In this document: positions 17,243 through 26,759 of the stretch, piece after piece
Numbering within the stretch: position 1 is the stretch's first letter
Layout of the letters: the number at the start of each line of letters is the position of its first letter
Assembly (NCBI GenBank): GCA_038148375.1
Contig: JAYQVH010000001.1
Coordinates: forward strand, 124,001-188,000
Length of the DNA: 64,000 nucleotides
Direction of reading: 5' to 3'
Source: CAWUEX02 sp038148375
GTDB lineage: Bacteria > Pseudomonadota > Alphaproteobacteria > Rhodospirillales > Rhodospirillaceae
The notes under the pieces: model-generated
Seen by the model: only the letters and a program-made list of their open reading frames with translations
The model's database searches: none
Told to the model about the DNA's origin: nothing
Made by a program: the position numbers and the translations under genes

Positions 17243-19801
17243 ATGACGTTCAAGACATTCGGCCTTAGGGCATTTGCTTTAGGGACGGCCGCTGCGGTTG
17301 CCTTGCCGCTGGCCGCGCAGGCGCAACAGGTTGCGCTCGAAGAAATCGTGGTGACGGCGCGCAAGCGCGCTGAAAGCCTCCAGGAAATTCCGGTCGCGAT
17401 CTCGGCGTTCTCCGCCGATCAGATGGAAGTGACCGGTGCAGCCAACCTCGTCGACCTGTCGAAATTCACGCCCGGCATTCAGTTCAACGAGCAAGGCGTG
17501 CAGGAGCCGGGACGCCTTTACACCGCCATTCGTTTCCGCGGACTGGGATCGGAAATTAAAGAGCCGTTCGGTCAGGTTGGCTCGGCCTTCGTCGACGGCA
17601 TTTACGTGTCGTCGGGTGTATCGAGTTTCGGTACGGAAAACTTTGAGCGTGTTGAAATCGTCAAAGGCCCGTCCTCGGCCTGGCTGGGCCGTTCGACTTT
17701 TGCCGGCGCGGTCAACATGATCACTAAGACGCCGAGCACGACGGAATACTCCGGCCGTATTACGGCAAAGCTTGCGGAAGACGGCACCTATGACAATTCC
17801 GTCTCCCATGAAGGTCCGATTGTCGAAGATAAACTGGCCTACCGTTTGTTTGCGCAAGGCTACGGCACGGACGGCCAGTACACTGCCAGCGACGGCGGTG
17901 ACTTGGGCAAGGAGCGCACAGAAACGTTAAGCGCAACCCTTTACGCGACACCGACGGACGATCTCAGCATTCGCCTGAATGCGATTTATGCCAAGGATAA
18001 CGATGGCGCGCCTTCAGGCCTGTTTATCACCGGGCCCCAAGGCCTTCGCGGAACAAACACCGATGCACTGACCAATTGTTTCAGCAGTGGAAAGACAAAC
18101 CCCACGACGTTCCGCCGCAATGACCCGACACAACCGACTTTGACCGACTTCATTTGCGGTGAAATTCCGACGGCATTGGACTTGGTGGACTCAAACACCA
18201 AGATCGAACCTGAATTCGTGACGTTCTGGAACGACATCGTGCCCCAGAACGATAGCGCGTTGTTTCTCGACCATGTGGGCATTAAACGCAAACAGCGCCG
18301 GGCATCACTCCAGATCGATTATGATCTGAACGCCGGCGGCTTCCTCGAAGGGTCGTCAATCACTCTGTTGGGCGGATACGGCAAAGAGCAGGTCACCAGC
18401 ATCCGTGACTTTGACATCACACCGGCAGCGAACTGGCTCTCCCGCGACCCTCAGATTGTTATTACAAAACAGTACGAAGCCCGTTTGGCATCCGGTCAAG
18501 GCGATGCTTTGACGTGGTTGTTGGGCGTCAGCTACTTCGATGCCTCGTTCTCCAGCCAGTTCTCGGGCGGGGAAGTTGTCGTCGGTCACGACGGCGGCCT
18601 GGCATCGGTTTTGTCTGCCTTTGACCTCGATACGATTTTTGGGCGGGCATCGGACGGACTATGCCCCTGCGGCTTCCCGCCGCTCGATCCGCCACCCCGC
18701 AACTCCGGTAAGACGTTCGGCGTGTTCGGCAGCATCGGCTACGACATCACCGACGAGATTGGAATCGACTTTGAATGGCGCTGGCAGGAAGACAAAATCC
18801 GTGCGGAAACAGCATCTATCCAAGCCTCATTTCCGTTTATCGAGCCCTTCGTCACGGGCGGCGGGACGGGCCTCGGCATCGAACTCGGCGACGAGTTCAA
18901 GAGCTTCCTGCCCCGTCTGACGTTGCAGTATCAGCCGAGCGATGAAACGAACATCTGGGCGACATATTCGGAAGGCAACAACCCTGGCTTCTTCAACCTA
19001 GACCTGATCACCCGTCCGGAAACGGACATCGACTTGATTCTGGCCCAGCTCCCGGACACCAACTTGTTCGCGGATGAAGAAAGCCTGAAGAACTACGAGT
19101 TGGGCTGGAAGCAGCAGCTCATGGAAAACCGGGTCAACTTCTCACTGGTTGGTTACTTCATGGAATGGAGCAACCAGAAAACCCGCACCGCTGCCCCGTT
19201 CGATCGGCCTGATGGTTCACAAGGCATCGCCAATCTCGTCGTTGGCGGTTACTCGACCGATATCTACGGCGCTGAATTCGAAGCAGTCGCGGCCTTGACC
19301 GAAAACATCACCCTGAATGCCGGCCTCAACTACGCCGATGCCGAGTTCCAGGACTTCGATTGCGGCTTCGCCGACAAGTTCGCACCGGCTGACCCGGACG
19401 GAAACTTGAGCTGTGACGGCAACTCGCCGGTGCAGTTTCCGAAGTGGAGCGGCTCGTTCGCTGCCACATGGGTCGACAGTCTGACCAACGACTGGGACTA
19501 CTTCATCCGCTTTGACGGCACCTACACCGGCAAGCGTTTTACGGATGAGAAGAACTTCTCCTGGATCGGCGATCAGTGGCTGTTCAACCTGCGTGTCGGC
19601 TTCACCGATCAGAACCTGCGTGTCGAAGGCTTCGTCACCAATCTGTTCAACGACAAGCAGTATCTGGCAGGCAACCGCTGGACCGACTTCTCGGCGGATC
19701 GGGGCGGACTGTTCCCGTTCGAATTCGGGTTAGCCAACGGCATCGCGTTGACCGCTCCGAAACTGCGTCAGTTCGGTGTTCGCGCGGCTTACGACTTCTA
19801 A
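17243..19801 (+). CDS. TonB-dependent outer membrane receptor
   Basis: An 852-residue receptor with a signal peptide ending near AAQAQQ, a TonB box (LEEIVVTARKRAESLQEIP), a plug with GPSSAWLGRSTFAGAVNMIT, and a barrel ending in an aromatic residue (RAAYDF). It is a paralogue of the divergent receptor at 14205-16730, sharing plug motifs throughout. A terminator directly follows, so the downstream binding-protein genes need their own promoter or read-through. Their proximity still suggests a shared substrate class. Confidence 0.93.
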   Translation: MTFKTFGLRAFALGTAAAVALPLAAQAQQVALEEIVVTARKRAESLQEIPVAISAFSADQMEVTGAANLVDLSKFTPGIQFNEQGVQEPGRLYTAIRFRGLGSEIKEPFGQVGSAFVDGIYVSSGVSSFGTENFERVEIVKGPSSAWLGRSTFAGAVNMITKTPSTTEYSGRITAKLAEDGTYDNSVSHEGPIVEDKLAYRLFAQGYGTDGQYTASDGGDLGKERTETLSATLYATPTDDLSIRLNAIYAKDNDGAPSGLFITGPQGLRGTNTDALTNCFSSGKTNPTTFRRNDPTQPTLTDFICGEIPTALDLVDSNTKIEPEFVTFWNDIVPQNDSALFLDHVGIKRKQRRASLQIDYDLNAGGFLEGSSITLLGGYGKEQVTSIRDFDITPAANWLSRDPQIVITKQYEARLASGQGDALTWLLGVSYFDASFSSQFSGGEVVVGHDGGLASVLSAFDLDTIFGRASDGLCPCGFPPLDPPPRNSGKTFGVFGSIGYDITDEIGIDFEWRWQEDKIRAETASIQASFPFIEPFVTGGGTGLGIELGDEFKSFLPRLTLQYQPSDETNIWATYSEGNNPGFFNLDLITRPETDIDLILAQLPDTNLFADEESLKNYELGWKQQLMENRVNFSLVGYFMEWSNQKTRTAAPFDRPDGSQGIANLVVGGYSTDIYGAEFEAVAALTENITLNAGLNYADAEFQDFDCGFADKFAPADPDGNLSCDGNSPVQFPKWSGSFAATWVDSLTNDWDYFIRFDGTYTGKRFTDEKNFSWIGDQWLFNLRVGFTDQNLRVEGFVTNLFNDKQYLAGNRWTDFSADRGGLFPFEFGLANGIALTAPKLRQFGVRAAYDF

Positions 19802-19823
19802 GCTGCATCAAACTACTCTGAAG

Positions 19824-19858
19824 GAAACGCCCCGGCATTGCCCGGGGCGTTTTCTTTT
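19824..19858 (+). terminator. Rho-independent terminator after the second TonB receptor
   Basis: Stem AAACGCCCCGG (19825-19835) with CCGGGGCGTTT (19842-19852) followed by TTCTTTT. It ends the receptor transcript about 25 bp after the stop codon. Confidence 0.88.
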
Positions 19859-19891
19859 GTACTGACGCAATGCTCCGCCTAGGCTTGGGTC

Positions 19892-21382
19892 ATGCGGTCG
19901 ATCTTCGCCATTGCCCTAACCTGCTGCTGCGCCGCCGCCGCGGTCGCGCAGGATGTTGTTCGCATCGGGACGACCGCGCTACCGCCGACTCTCGGCAACC
20001 CCTACCGGAACACGGGGACGCCGAATATCTTCACGTGGAGCGCAACGTTCGACGGCCTCACACGCATTGATGCCGCCGGCACGTTGCATCCTTGGCTGGC
20101 GACGTCATGGGAAACAACCGATGACCTAACGTGGCGCATTAAACTGCGTGACGATGTCGTCTTTTCCAACGGCGCACCCTTCACGTCAGACGCTGTCGTC
20201 AACGCCGTTGATTTTTTCCTGAGCGATGGGTCTGTCCGCGAGGCCGTCGCCCGCGAATTCGCGTTCATCGCTGGGGCGCGGGCGACAGGGCAACACACCG
20301 TTGAAATCCGCACCACACAACCCACCCCACATTTGCCGCGCACGCTGCCCCTGATGCACATAGTGGAACCCGCACAGTGGCGCCGGCTGGGGCCGGATGG
20401 GTTTGCACAGAATCCGGTGGGCACGGGCCCCTACCACCCCGTCGACTATGGCACGACGCGGATCGAGTTCGAGGCGGTGCCGACATCCTGGCGACAGCCG
20501 AAGATCGCCCGCATGGAGATGATTGCAGCGCCGGACGCTTATACGCGCGCACAGGCGGTGATTGCGGATCAGATGGACATCGCGATGGGAATCGGACCGG
20601 AGGAAGTCACCGCGATCGAGGCGGCGGGCGGCCTTGGTTTGGACTGGCCCACCGCGGCGTTGTGGGCGATCAATTTCCATCATGGCCGCGGCCATGCGTT
20701 GGACGATGTCCGGATACGGGAAGCCTTAAATCTCGCGGTCAATCGGCGTCAGTTGGTGGATGTATTGCTAAACGGTAAGCCGGAACTGCCCACACAGGCG
20801 GCGACATCAAACACCTACGGATTTGATCGATCGCTGCCACCGATTCCATATGACCCCGATCGCGCCCGTGATCTTTTGGCAGACGCCGGATATCCCGACG
20901 GGTTCACGTTCATTGTGCAAGGCGTGATCGGCTCCGGGGCGAACGATGCCGCCATGTATCAGCTTGTCGCGCAGGACCTCGCGGCTGTCGGTGTCACCAT
21001 GGAAGTCCACACTTTCCCAGTCACGCAGCTGATCCGCAGCGTCATGGAGGGCGGCTGGGACGGCGATGCCTTCGGCGTGACCTTCGCGGCGGAGCCAACG
21101 CTCGATGTGTTGCGCCCGATGCGCAATCACTCCTGCTTGTGGCCGCACCCGTGGTACTGCGACCAGCGTATTATGCCGAAGATCAATGAAGCTCTGGTGA
21201 CATTCGACGAGGTCCGCGGTCTTGAGCTGCGGCACGACATCATGAAGTTTTACCGGGACGAGTGGGTGGCTTTATATCTCTATCAAATCGTCAGATTCGC
21301 CGGAACACGCGCCAACGTGCGCGGGTTCACCGAGGTGAACGGATTTGTCGCCTACGAAGATATTGAATTCGTCGACGAGTGA
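19892..21382 (+). CDS. Family 5 extracellular solute-binding protein (copy 1 of 3)
   Basis: A 496-residue ABC-type periplasmic binding protein of the SBP_bac_5 (peptide/nickel/opine) family with a signal peptide at residues 1-19. Typical segments are FDGLTRID, the LRDDVVFSNG stretch and REALNLAVNRRQL. Near the C-terminus is the pair NHSC...WYC, conserved in all three copies. No ABC permease or ATPase genes are nearby. The gene overlaps the next copy by four bases (GTGA), so the three form one translational unit. Confidence 0.9.
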   Translation: MRSIFAIALTCCCAAAAVAQDVVRIGTTALPPTLGNPYRNTGTPNIFTWSATFDGLTRIDAAGTLHPWLATSWETTDDLTWRIKLRDDVVFSNGAPFTSDAVVNAVDFFLSDGSVREAVAREFAFIAGARATGQHTVEIRTTQPTPHLPRTLPLMHIVEPAQWRRLGPDGFAQNPVGTGPYHPVDYGTTRIEFEAVPTSWRQPKIARMEMIAAPDAYTRAQAVIADQMDIAMGIGPEEVTAIEAAGGLGLDWPTAALWAINFHHGRGHALDDVRIREALNLAVNRRQLVDVLLNGKPELPTQAATSNTYGFDRSLPPIPYDPDRARDLLADAGYPDGFTFIVQGVIGSGANDAAMYQLVAQDLAAVGVTMEVHTFPVTQLIRSVMEGGWDGDAFGVTFAAEPTLDVLRPMRNHSCLWPHPWYCDQRIMPKINEALVTFDEVRGLELRHDIMKFYRDEWVALYLYQIVRFAGTRANVRGFTEVNGFVAYEDIEFVDE

Positions 21383-22875
21383 TCCGCTTACGCATCCTGT
21401 TCCTGTATTTTGTGCTCGGCAGTACACCCGCCGGCGCCCAGGTCCTGCGCTTGGCTCTGCCTGAGTTGCCGCCCGGCCTGGGCTACCCCTACCGCGTCAT
21501 GACCATGCCGACTCTCTATACGATTTCATCGGTGTTCGATGGCCTGACCCGGATCGACCGGAATGGCGAACTTCAGCCCTGGCTTGCGACATCTTGGACT
21601 CAAACCAGCCCGACCACGTGGGTATTCCGCTTGCGTGACGATGTCGTATTCCATAACGGGCGACGCTTTACGGCCGACACCGTCGTCGCCGTTGTTACCT
21701 TTTTATCCGCGCGCGCAAATTCGGGTGAAGCGGTCGCAACGGAAATGGAGTTTCTGCATAGCGCCGCTGCCGTCGACGATCACACGGTAGAAATTCGCAC
21801 CGACTACCCGGTTCCTATTCTGCCCCGGTTTCTTCCGGTTATGCACATGGTCGAACCGGAGGCCTTTACAGAAATCGGGCCGGAAGCCTTCGCCTTGGAG
21901 CCGGTCGGCACCGGGCCATTTGCGGTCGAGGAGTTCGGCCCAGCCAAGGTGACGATGACCGCTCACGCTGCCGGTTGGCATCCACCGCGCGCCGATGGCC
22001 TGGAGATTTATGCCGTCCCGGACGCGACGTCACGCGTTCAGGCTCTTATTTCGGGGTCGGTCGACATCGCCCTGGCCCTCGGTCCGGATGACCGTAGTCT
22101 TGTCGAGTCCATCGGCGGCGAGTTCCGCGGCTGGCGTAGCGAGACGGTACGTACGATTTCATTCGTCCTCTCTGAAAAGCCGGGGCCCTTGGACGATGTA
22201 CGTGTGCGGGAGGCGTTAAACCTGGCAATCGACAGGCAAAGCATCATTGAAGGGTTGCTGGGTGGCGTGACTATGCCGGCAAACCAAGGCACAACGCCGG
22301 CGGCGGAAGGGTTTAACCCCGACCTACCACCCATTCCTTACGACCCGGGCCGAGCGCGCGCATTGCTTGAGGAGGCGGGGTATGGAGATGGCCTTACCCT
22401 CACCGTCGAGTCAGTCGTCGGTGCAAGCGGCACGGATCGCGCGATGTACCAACAGGTCGCGCGATACTTACGGGACGTTGGTGTCAAAATGTCGACGGTC
22501 CCTGTGACGTTTTCGCATTTGTTCGATCACTTTGAGCGCGGCGGCTGGCACGGGGACGCCTTCGGTATGGTCTACAGCACGGAACCGGTAATCGATAGCA
22601 TCAGGCCGCTGCGAAACAATTCCTGCCTGCGCCCAGCTCCCTGGTACTGCAATACGGAGTTATCGGATCTCATCGAAGACGCGCTCACTGAACCAGACGT
22701 AAATAAAAGAATCGCTCTGAAGCAACATATAGTGGCGCGGTACCGGGAAGAGGCGCCGGCAATATTTCTTTGGCCTGAACCGCGTTTTGCCGGTCTTGGC
22801 CCGCACGTGACCGGGTACGACGACGTGCACGGTTTCATCAGCTACGATAGGCTCGCATTAGAGCGCGAGGAGTGA
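21379..22875 (+). CDS. Family 5 extracellular solute-binding protein (copy 2 of 3)
   Basis: A 498-residue paralogue of the preceding gene, beginning at a GTG that overlaps its stop codon. It keeps the signal peptide, FDGLTRID, LRDDVVFHNG, REALNLAIDRQS and NNSC...WYC motifs. The order of domains is the same as copy 1, and divergence between copies is substantial, so the duplication is not recent. Ligand unknown. Confidence 0.9.
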   Translation: MIRLRILFLYFVLGSTPAGAQVLRLALPELPPGLGYPYRVMTMPTLYTISSVFDGLTRIDRNGELQPWLATSWTQTSPTTWVFRLRDDVVFHNGRRFTADTVVAVVTFLSARANSGEAVATEMEFLHSAAAVDDHTVEIRTDYPVPILPRFLPVMHMVEPEAFTEIGPEAFALEPVGTGPFAVEEFGPAKVTMTAHAAGWHPPRADGLEIYAVPDATSRVQALISGSVDIALALGPDDRSLVESIGGEFRGWRSETVRTISFVLSEKPGPLDDVRVREALNLAIDRQSIIEGLLGGVTMPANQGTTPAAEGFNPDLPPIPYDPGRARALLEEAGYGDGLTLTVESVVGASGTDRAMYQQVARYLRDVGVKMSTVPVTFSHLFDHFERGGWHGDAFGMVYSTEPVIDSIRPLRNNSCLRPAPWYCNTELSDLIEDALTEPDVNKRIALKQHIVARYREEAPAIFLWPEPRFAGLGPHVTGYDDVHGFISYDRLALEREE

Positions 22876-24378
22876 CCTTGATTCGACACTTATATATTTG
22901 GCTGGCCGTCTGCTTTGGCATTGAACCGGCTATCGCTCAAACCGAATTGCGCATGGGAATGTCGAGCCTGCCGCTGTCCCTCGGCAACCCGATGCGGTCG
23001 GGCGCGACTCCAACAATCTATTTCACACCCGCGATCTTTGATGGCCTGACGCGGCTCAGCCGCGATGGAGACCTGGAGCCATGGCTTGCAATCGCGTGGG
23101 AGCCCAAAGACACGAAGACATGGAGCGTAACATTGCGGGACGGTGTTAGCTTTTCTAACGGTACACCGCTGACCGCAGAAGCCGTTGCATTTGCTGTGAA
23201 TTACCTCGCGAGCGAGGACTCCCTCGTCGAAAGCCTGAGACGCGAAATTCCTGAGCTTGCGGGTGCCCGAGCGGTTGATGACCGTACCTTCGAGATCATG
23301 ACGGTCAATGAAGAACCGATTCTCATGCGGTCTCTCAGTATTCTGCCCTTGGTCGAACCCCGTCAGTGGATGCGCCTTGGCCGCGAAGGTTTTGCGCGGG
23401 AACCGGTTGGAACTGGCCCGTTCCGCATCACCAGCTGGGGTCCGACGGAAGCACGCATGGAGGCCGTTCCAACGTCCTGGCGCGCGCCGCTTGTCGACAA
23501 TCTGACTGTGGTCGCGATCCCGGATAAGTCCGCCCGCATTCAGGCGCTTCAGTCAAACCGAATCGACCTCGCCATTGAGTTCGGTCCGGAAGACGGTGTG
23601 GTGATGGACGCAGCGGGACTAAAGGTCGAAAGCTGGATCGCCGCGGAAAATGCTGGGTTATCGTTTATTTTGACCCGCAATCCGGACTCGCCGCTTCAAG
23701 ATGTCCGTGTGCGCGAAGCGTTGAATTTCGCCGTTGACCGCGACGTGTTAACTCAGGTGTTGCTTGAAGGCACAACGATTCCGGCAACGCAGGCGGTACC
23801 GCGCGCCGCCTTCGGATTCAATCCCGACCTACCGGCTATTCCATACGACTTGGAGCGAGCGCGCAGCTTGTTACGCGAAGCAGGCTATGAAAACGGCTTC
23901 GCATTCACGGCGGTCTCTGTCGCGGGCATTGGCGTCGGTTCGTCTGTCCTGCAAATCATGGCGAACGCATATGCCGACCTGGGCGTCATGATGGAAGTCC
24001 GCGCACTACCGATTCAACAATTCCTGCAGTACCCTCGGGCGGGGCAATTGGCCGGAGGACGTGGACGCGTTTTCCATGAATTGGCCGGCATGGCCGTCAC
24101 TGGACAGTCTGCGCGCATTACGCCTGCACTCCTGCCTGCGCCGCGAGCCATGGTATTGCGACGAGCGCATTATGCCGATGATCACATCTGCAATGGCGGA
24201 ATGGGATGAAACGGCCTCCTTGGCGATGCGCCAAGAAATCATGTCTTGGTATCGCGCGCAGTACCCGGCGGTGTTCATGTTTGAAACCGCACAATTCGCT
24301 GGCATGAGTCCGGACGTGTCCGGTTTTTCGATGATCAATAATATTATCAGCTTTGAAACACTTAGGATAAGCAACTAG
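22872..24378 (+). pseudogene. Family 5 solute-binding protein (copy 3 of 3), frameshifted
   Basis: The first frame (from the GTG at 22872) matches copies 1 and 2 up to about residue 392 (MMEVRALPIQQFL). It then loses similarity and stops at 24209. The similarity resumes in the +1 frame from about 24048 (NWPEDVDAFSMNWP, then LHSCLRREPWYC) and runs to 24378. Removing one G from the GGGG run at 24041-24044 restores a product of about 501 residues, the same size as its neighbours. This is a single-base insertion: a decaying gene or a homopolymer error in the assembly. If the first frame alone is translated, the C-terminal lobe is lost. Confidence 0.85.
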
Positions 24379-24420
24379 CATGCGCGCCACAGCGCTTGAA
24401 CGGGGAAGGACAAGAAAGAA

Positions 24421-25337
24421 ATGAGATATCTCTGGATCGCAGTGGCGGCAGGGCTGGAGCTTTCGATCATGTCGGCGGCGGCTCAGGAACAGCGCTATAC
24501 ATTGCTGGAACGGGAAATCGAATATCTCATGGAAATCTGGCCCGGCGACTACGATAACCGGGAACAATTGCAGTTCGATTTTGATGTCGGCAAGCGCACT
24601 CTCGAAGACGGTGCGCACTTGCGCGTGCATAGTCAGATTCGGCGCGTCGATCTACCGGCGATCGGCAAGTACGTGCTGTATGTCGAGGAGTACCGCGACA
24701 ACGATCCGGCCACCATCTTCCGCCAGCGCCTTTACGAAATTTCACCCGACGCCGAGGAAAAAGCGATTCGTGTCCGATTGCACTTCTTCAAGGACGGGAA
24801 AAAATGGCTCGGCGCTCACGACGATCCACAAAAACTTTCCGGACTGACTGCGGCGACACGATTACGTTGGATGGATGCGACCTACTCCTGAAACGGGACG
24901 TCAATAGCATCGCCGGCGGCATGAAAGACAAAGCGTGTGCGCTCGGAGAAGATGACGAAAAAAGATACTCGGACTACCAGGTGCGCGTTTCGGAAGACGC
25001 CTATTGGTTCAGGGACCGTACCGTTTCGGCGGCGACCGGCGAGATTGTCGAAGGCATGGCTGATTCTTCCTGGCACCAATTGGAACGCGCGCGCTGGTTC
25101 ACATGCATGGTGGACTTTCCGAAGAAAGACGGCGGTCCGCCCGTCGATACCATCGACTACGTGCGTATTCACGACCAGGGCGGGACCTACCCGTTCACCT
25201 ACCGCGACGGCCGCGACATGGTGTTCACCTTCCGCAACAATTGGTCATATGGCATGCAGCGCGAGACCCTAGTCATTGTCGTTCAGGAAGGCGACGAAAC
25301 AGGGCCAACGCTGGTTTACGGCTGGGGCCAGCCCTGA
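24421..25337 (+). pseudogene. CpcT/CpeT-like exported protein, frameshifted
   Basis: The first frame (24421-24891) gives a signal peptide (cleavage near SAAAQ) and the first half of a CpcT/CpeT-like barrel: YLMEIWPGDYDN, then YVEEYRDNDP and RQRLYEI. The second half lies in the -1 frame: DTITLDGCDLLLKR, then KACALGEDDEKRYSDYQV. Adding one base in GCGGC at 24850-24854 joins LTA to GDTITLDGC and restores the family pattern, giving about 305 residues. It lies 42 bp after the binding-protein cluster. As written the first frame yields a truncated 156-residue protein. The family function outside phycobilisome assembly is unknown. Confidence 0.7.
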
Positions 25338-25443
25338 GCGGATCGCATCGGCGTTAATCCCGGATGGATTCGCCTGCAGTGCGACCTGGATACAGAAAAA
25401 ATGCGTAAGTTTCAGAATTGGTTGAGACCGGACAGTTGATCCG

Positions 25444-26088
25444 ATGACAAAGCATACGTTGCGCGATCTCATGCCCGTCAGCCGCCGAACGCTGCTGAGA
25501 ACTGCGGCGGGCGGAGCCATATTATGTGCGACGCCTGTCTTGGGATCGGCCGGCGACGGGTCAGAACCGAGAAAAGGTGTTGATGTCGCAGGCCTTCAAC
25601 TCGGCCTGACTGGGCCGCACATTCGGGCAGAGGCAAATCTGAAACGCATCGTCCGGCTGATTGAGGAACACGCGCAATTTGCTGGACCCGCGGATTTCAT
25701 AATTCTACCGACGGTGCCCATGCCCGCTTGGGCGGAACGCACTCTGGCTCCTTCAGTGTTGTCTGCAAAAGCAACTGAGTACCGGACAACGATCGTCCTC
25801 CCACTCGATGGAATACGGGCTGACGCGGCCGTCTTCACGCCTGGCGGCGATATGAGTCTCGCCGATGGGAAAACGCCACGTATCGTTACATCAGCCTGCG
25901 CCCTGGCTTTTTCTCCCGGCGAAGTGCATCTCGTCGACCCGGTTACCGGACGTGAAGCGTGCACAGTCACGGTTGGCCCCTCCAGGATGCGCATAACGGC
26001 GACAGACTGCGGGGTCTTGAGTACAGCGTCGGGTGCGGGACAAGAAATTATCCGCGCCCGTGTGCCGATGCCAATTCACCGCGGCTGA
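25444..26088 (+). CDS. Exported protein with degenerate nitrilase-superfamily resemblance
   Basis: A 214-residue protein with a Tat-like signal (SRRTLLRTAAGG) in the first 35 residues. The next part, VAGLQLG...EANLKRIVRLIEEH and FIILPT, followed by YRTTIVLPLDG, resembles the start of carbon-nitrogen hydrolases. The catalytic glutamate of the LPE motif is replaced (LPT), and neither the catalytic lysine nor the CYD-type cysteine is visible. The length is shorter than the usual 260-300 residues. If the fold call is right this is a non-catalytic relative; otherwise it is an orphan. It overlaps the convergent zincin-like gene by 13 bp. Confidence 0.4.
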   Translation: MTKHTLRDLMPVSRRTLLRTAAGGAILCATPVLGSAGDGSEPRKGVDVAGLQLGLTGPHIRAEANLKRIVRLIEEHAQFAGPADFIILPTVPMPAWAERTLAPSVLSAKATEYRTTIVLPLDGIRADAAVFTPGGDMSLADGKTPRIVTSACALAFSPGEVHLVDPVTGREACTVTVGPSRMRITATDCGVLSTASGAGQEIIRARVPMPIHRG

Positions 26089-26687
26089 CTAGGGACAACC
26101 GGCTCAAACAGCCGATCGACAAGGCCACGTGAACGCAAGTCTTCTAAGGTCTTAACGAAGTGAACGTGCGTCCCTGAGCGGTCATAAAGCTCGAACCAAT
26201 TCTGTTCACAGAAGGCATCGATCGCTGGGCCGCCCAAATTCACCTCCCACAGAATTCCGAGCAGGGACGCGAGATTTTCTTCACCTTCCTTGGTCGCGTC
26301 GTCCACACAGCGCGCTGAATCTGCAACCGATGAAAACCCGGTCTCCGGGCCGCTGCCGAGGCCGAAGTCGGGCAGCGCCCGTCTGGACTCATTCGCAATA
26401 AGCCAATGCGCGATCTCGTGAATAAGGACGGACGGTTCAGTCCGCACCGCGACGCGATGCCCATCCCAACTGAATCCGTCGGCAGGCGCAGCGTCAAGCA
26501 CCTGCATTCCGACTCGCCGGGCTAAGTCAACGGCGGCGCGATGGAGCGTCTCTGCTCCCGTATTTACGCCCTTGCTAGCAATAATGCGCCGGAACGCAGC
26601 TTGGACAACAGGAGTGCCCGCGAGCGCCGCATCGTAAACCCCGATCATATCCGGGAGTCTTTCGGCGGGTATGGGGGTGAGCATCAT
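26076..26687 (-). CDS. EpmC (elongation factor P hydroxylase)-like protein with HExxH-type motif
   Basis: The 203-residue cytoplasmic protein contains HEIAHWLIANESRRALPDFG near residue 90. This parallels the HEIxHWCIAG-RR-DYG segment of EpmC, the hydroxylase that modifies the lysylated elongation factor P in gammaproteobacteria. A second acidic region (EENLASLLGILWEV) follows. The match is from memory of the family pattern and is distant. A metal-dependent enzyme role is likely, but whether the partner is EF-P is not shown. Confidence 0.5.
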   Translation of the reverse strand: MMLTPIPAERLPDMIGVYDAALAGTPVVQAAFRRIIASKGVNTGAETLHRAAVDLARRVGMQVLDAAPADGFSWDGHRVAVRTEPSVLIHEIAHWLIANESRRALPDFGLGSGPETGFSSVADSARCVDDATKEGEENLASLLGILWEVNLGGPAIDAFCEQNWFELYDRSGTHVHFVKTLEDLRSRGLVDRLFEPVVPSQPR

Positions 26688-26759
26688 AACGGTCAGGGGT
26701 TTACCTGGGGCCGGGTTTGCCGTCTAGGATAGAGAGTGGCGCATGGGAGGGCTTGAGTG

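Noticed and set aside
24820..24860. Programmed -1 frameshifting in the CpeT-like gene
   Set aside because: The nearby CAAAAAC run is not a proper X XXY YYZ heptamer in the zero frame, and the domain pattern joins better at GCGGC; a simple indel is the more economical explanation.
22872..25337. Insertion sequence damage as cause of the frameshifts
   Set aside because: No inverted repeats, target duplications or transposase fragments; both lesions are single bases.
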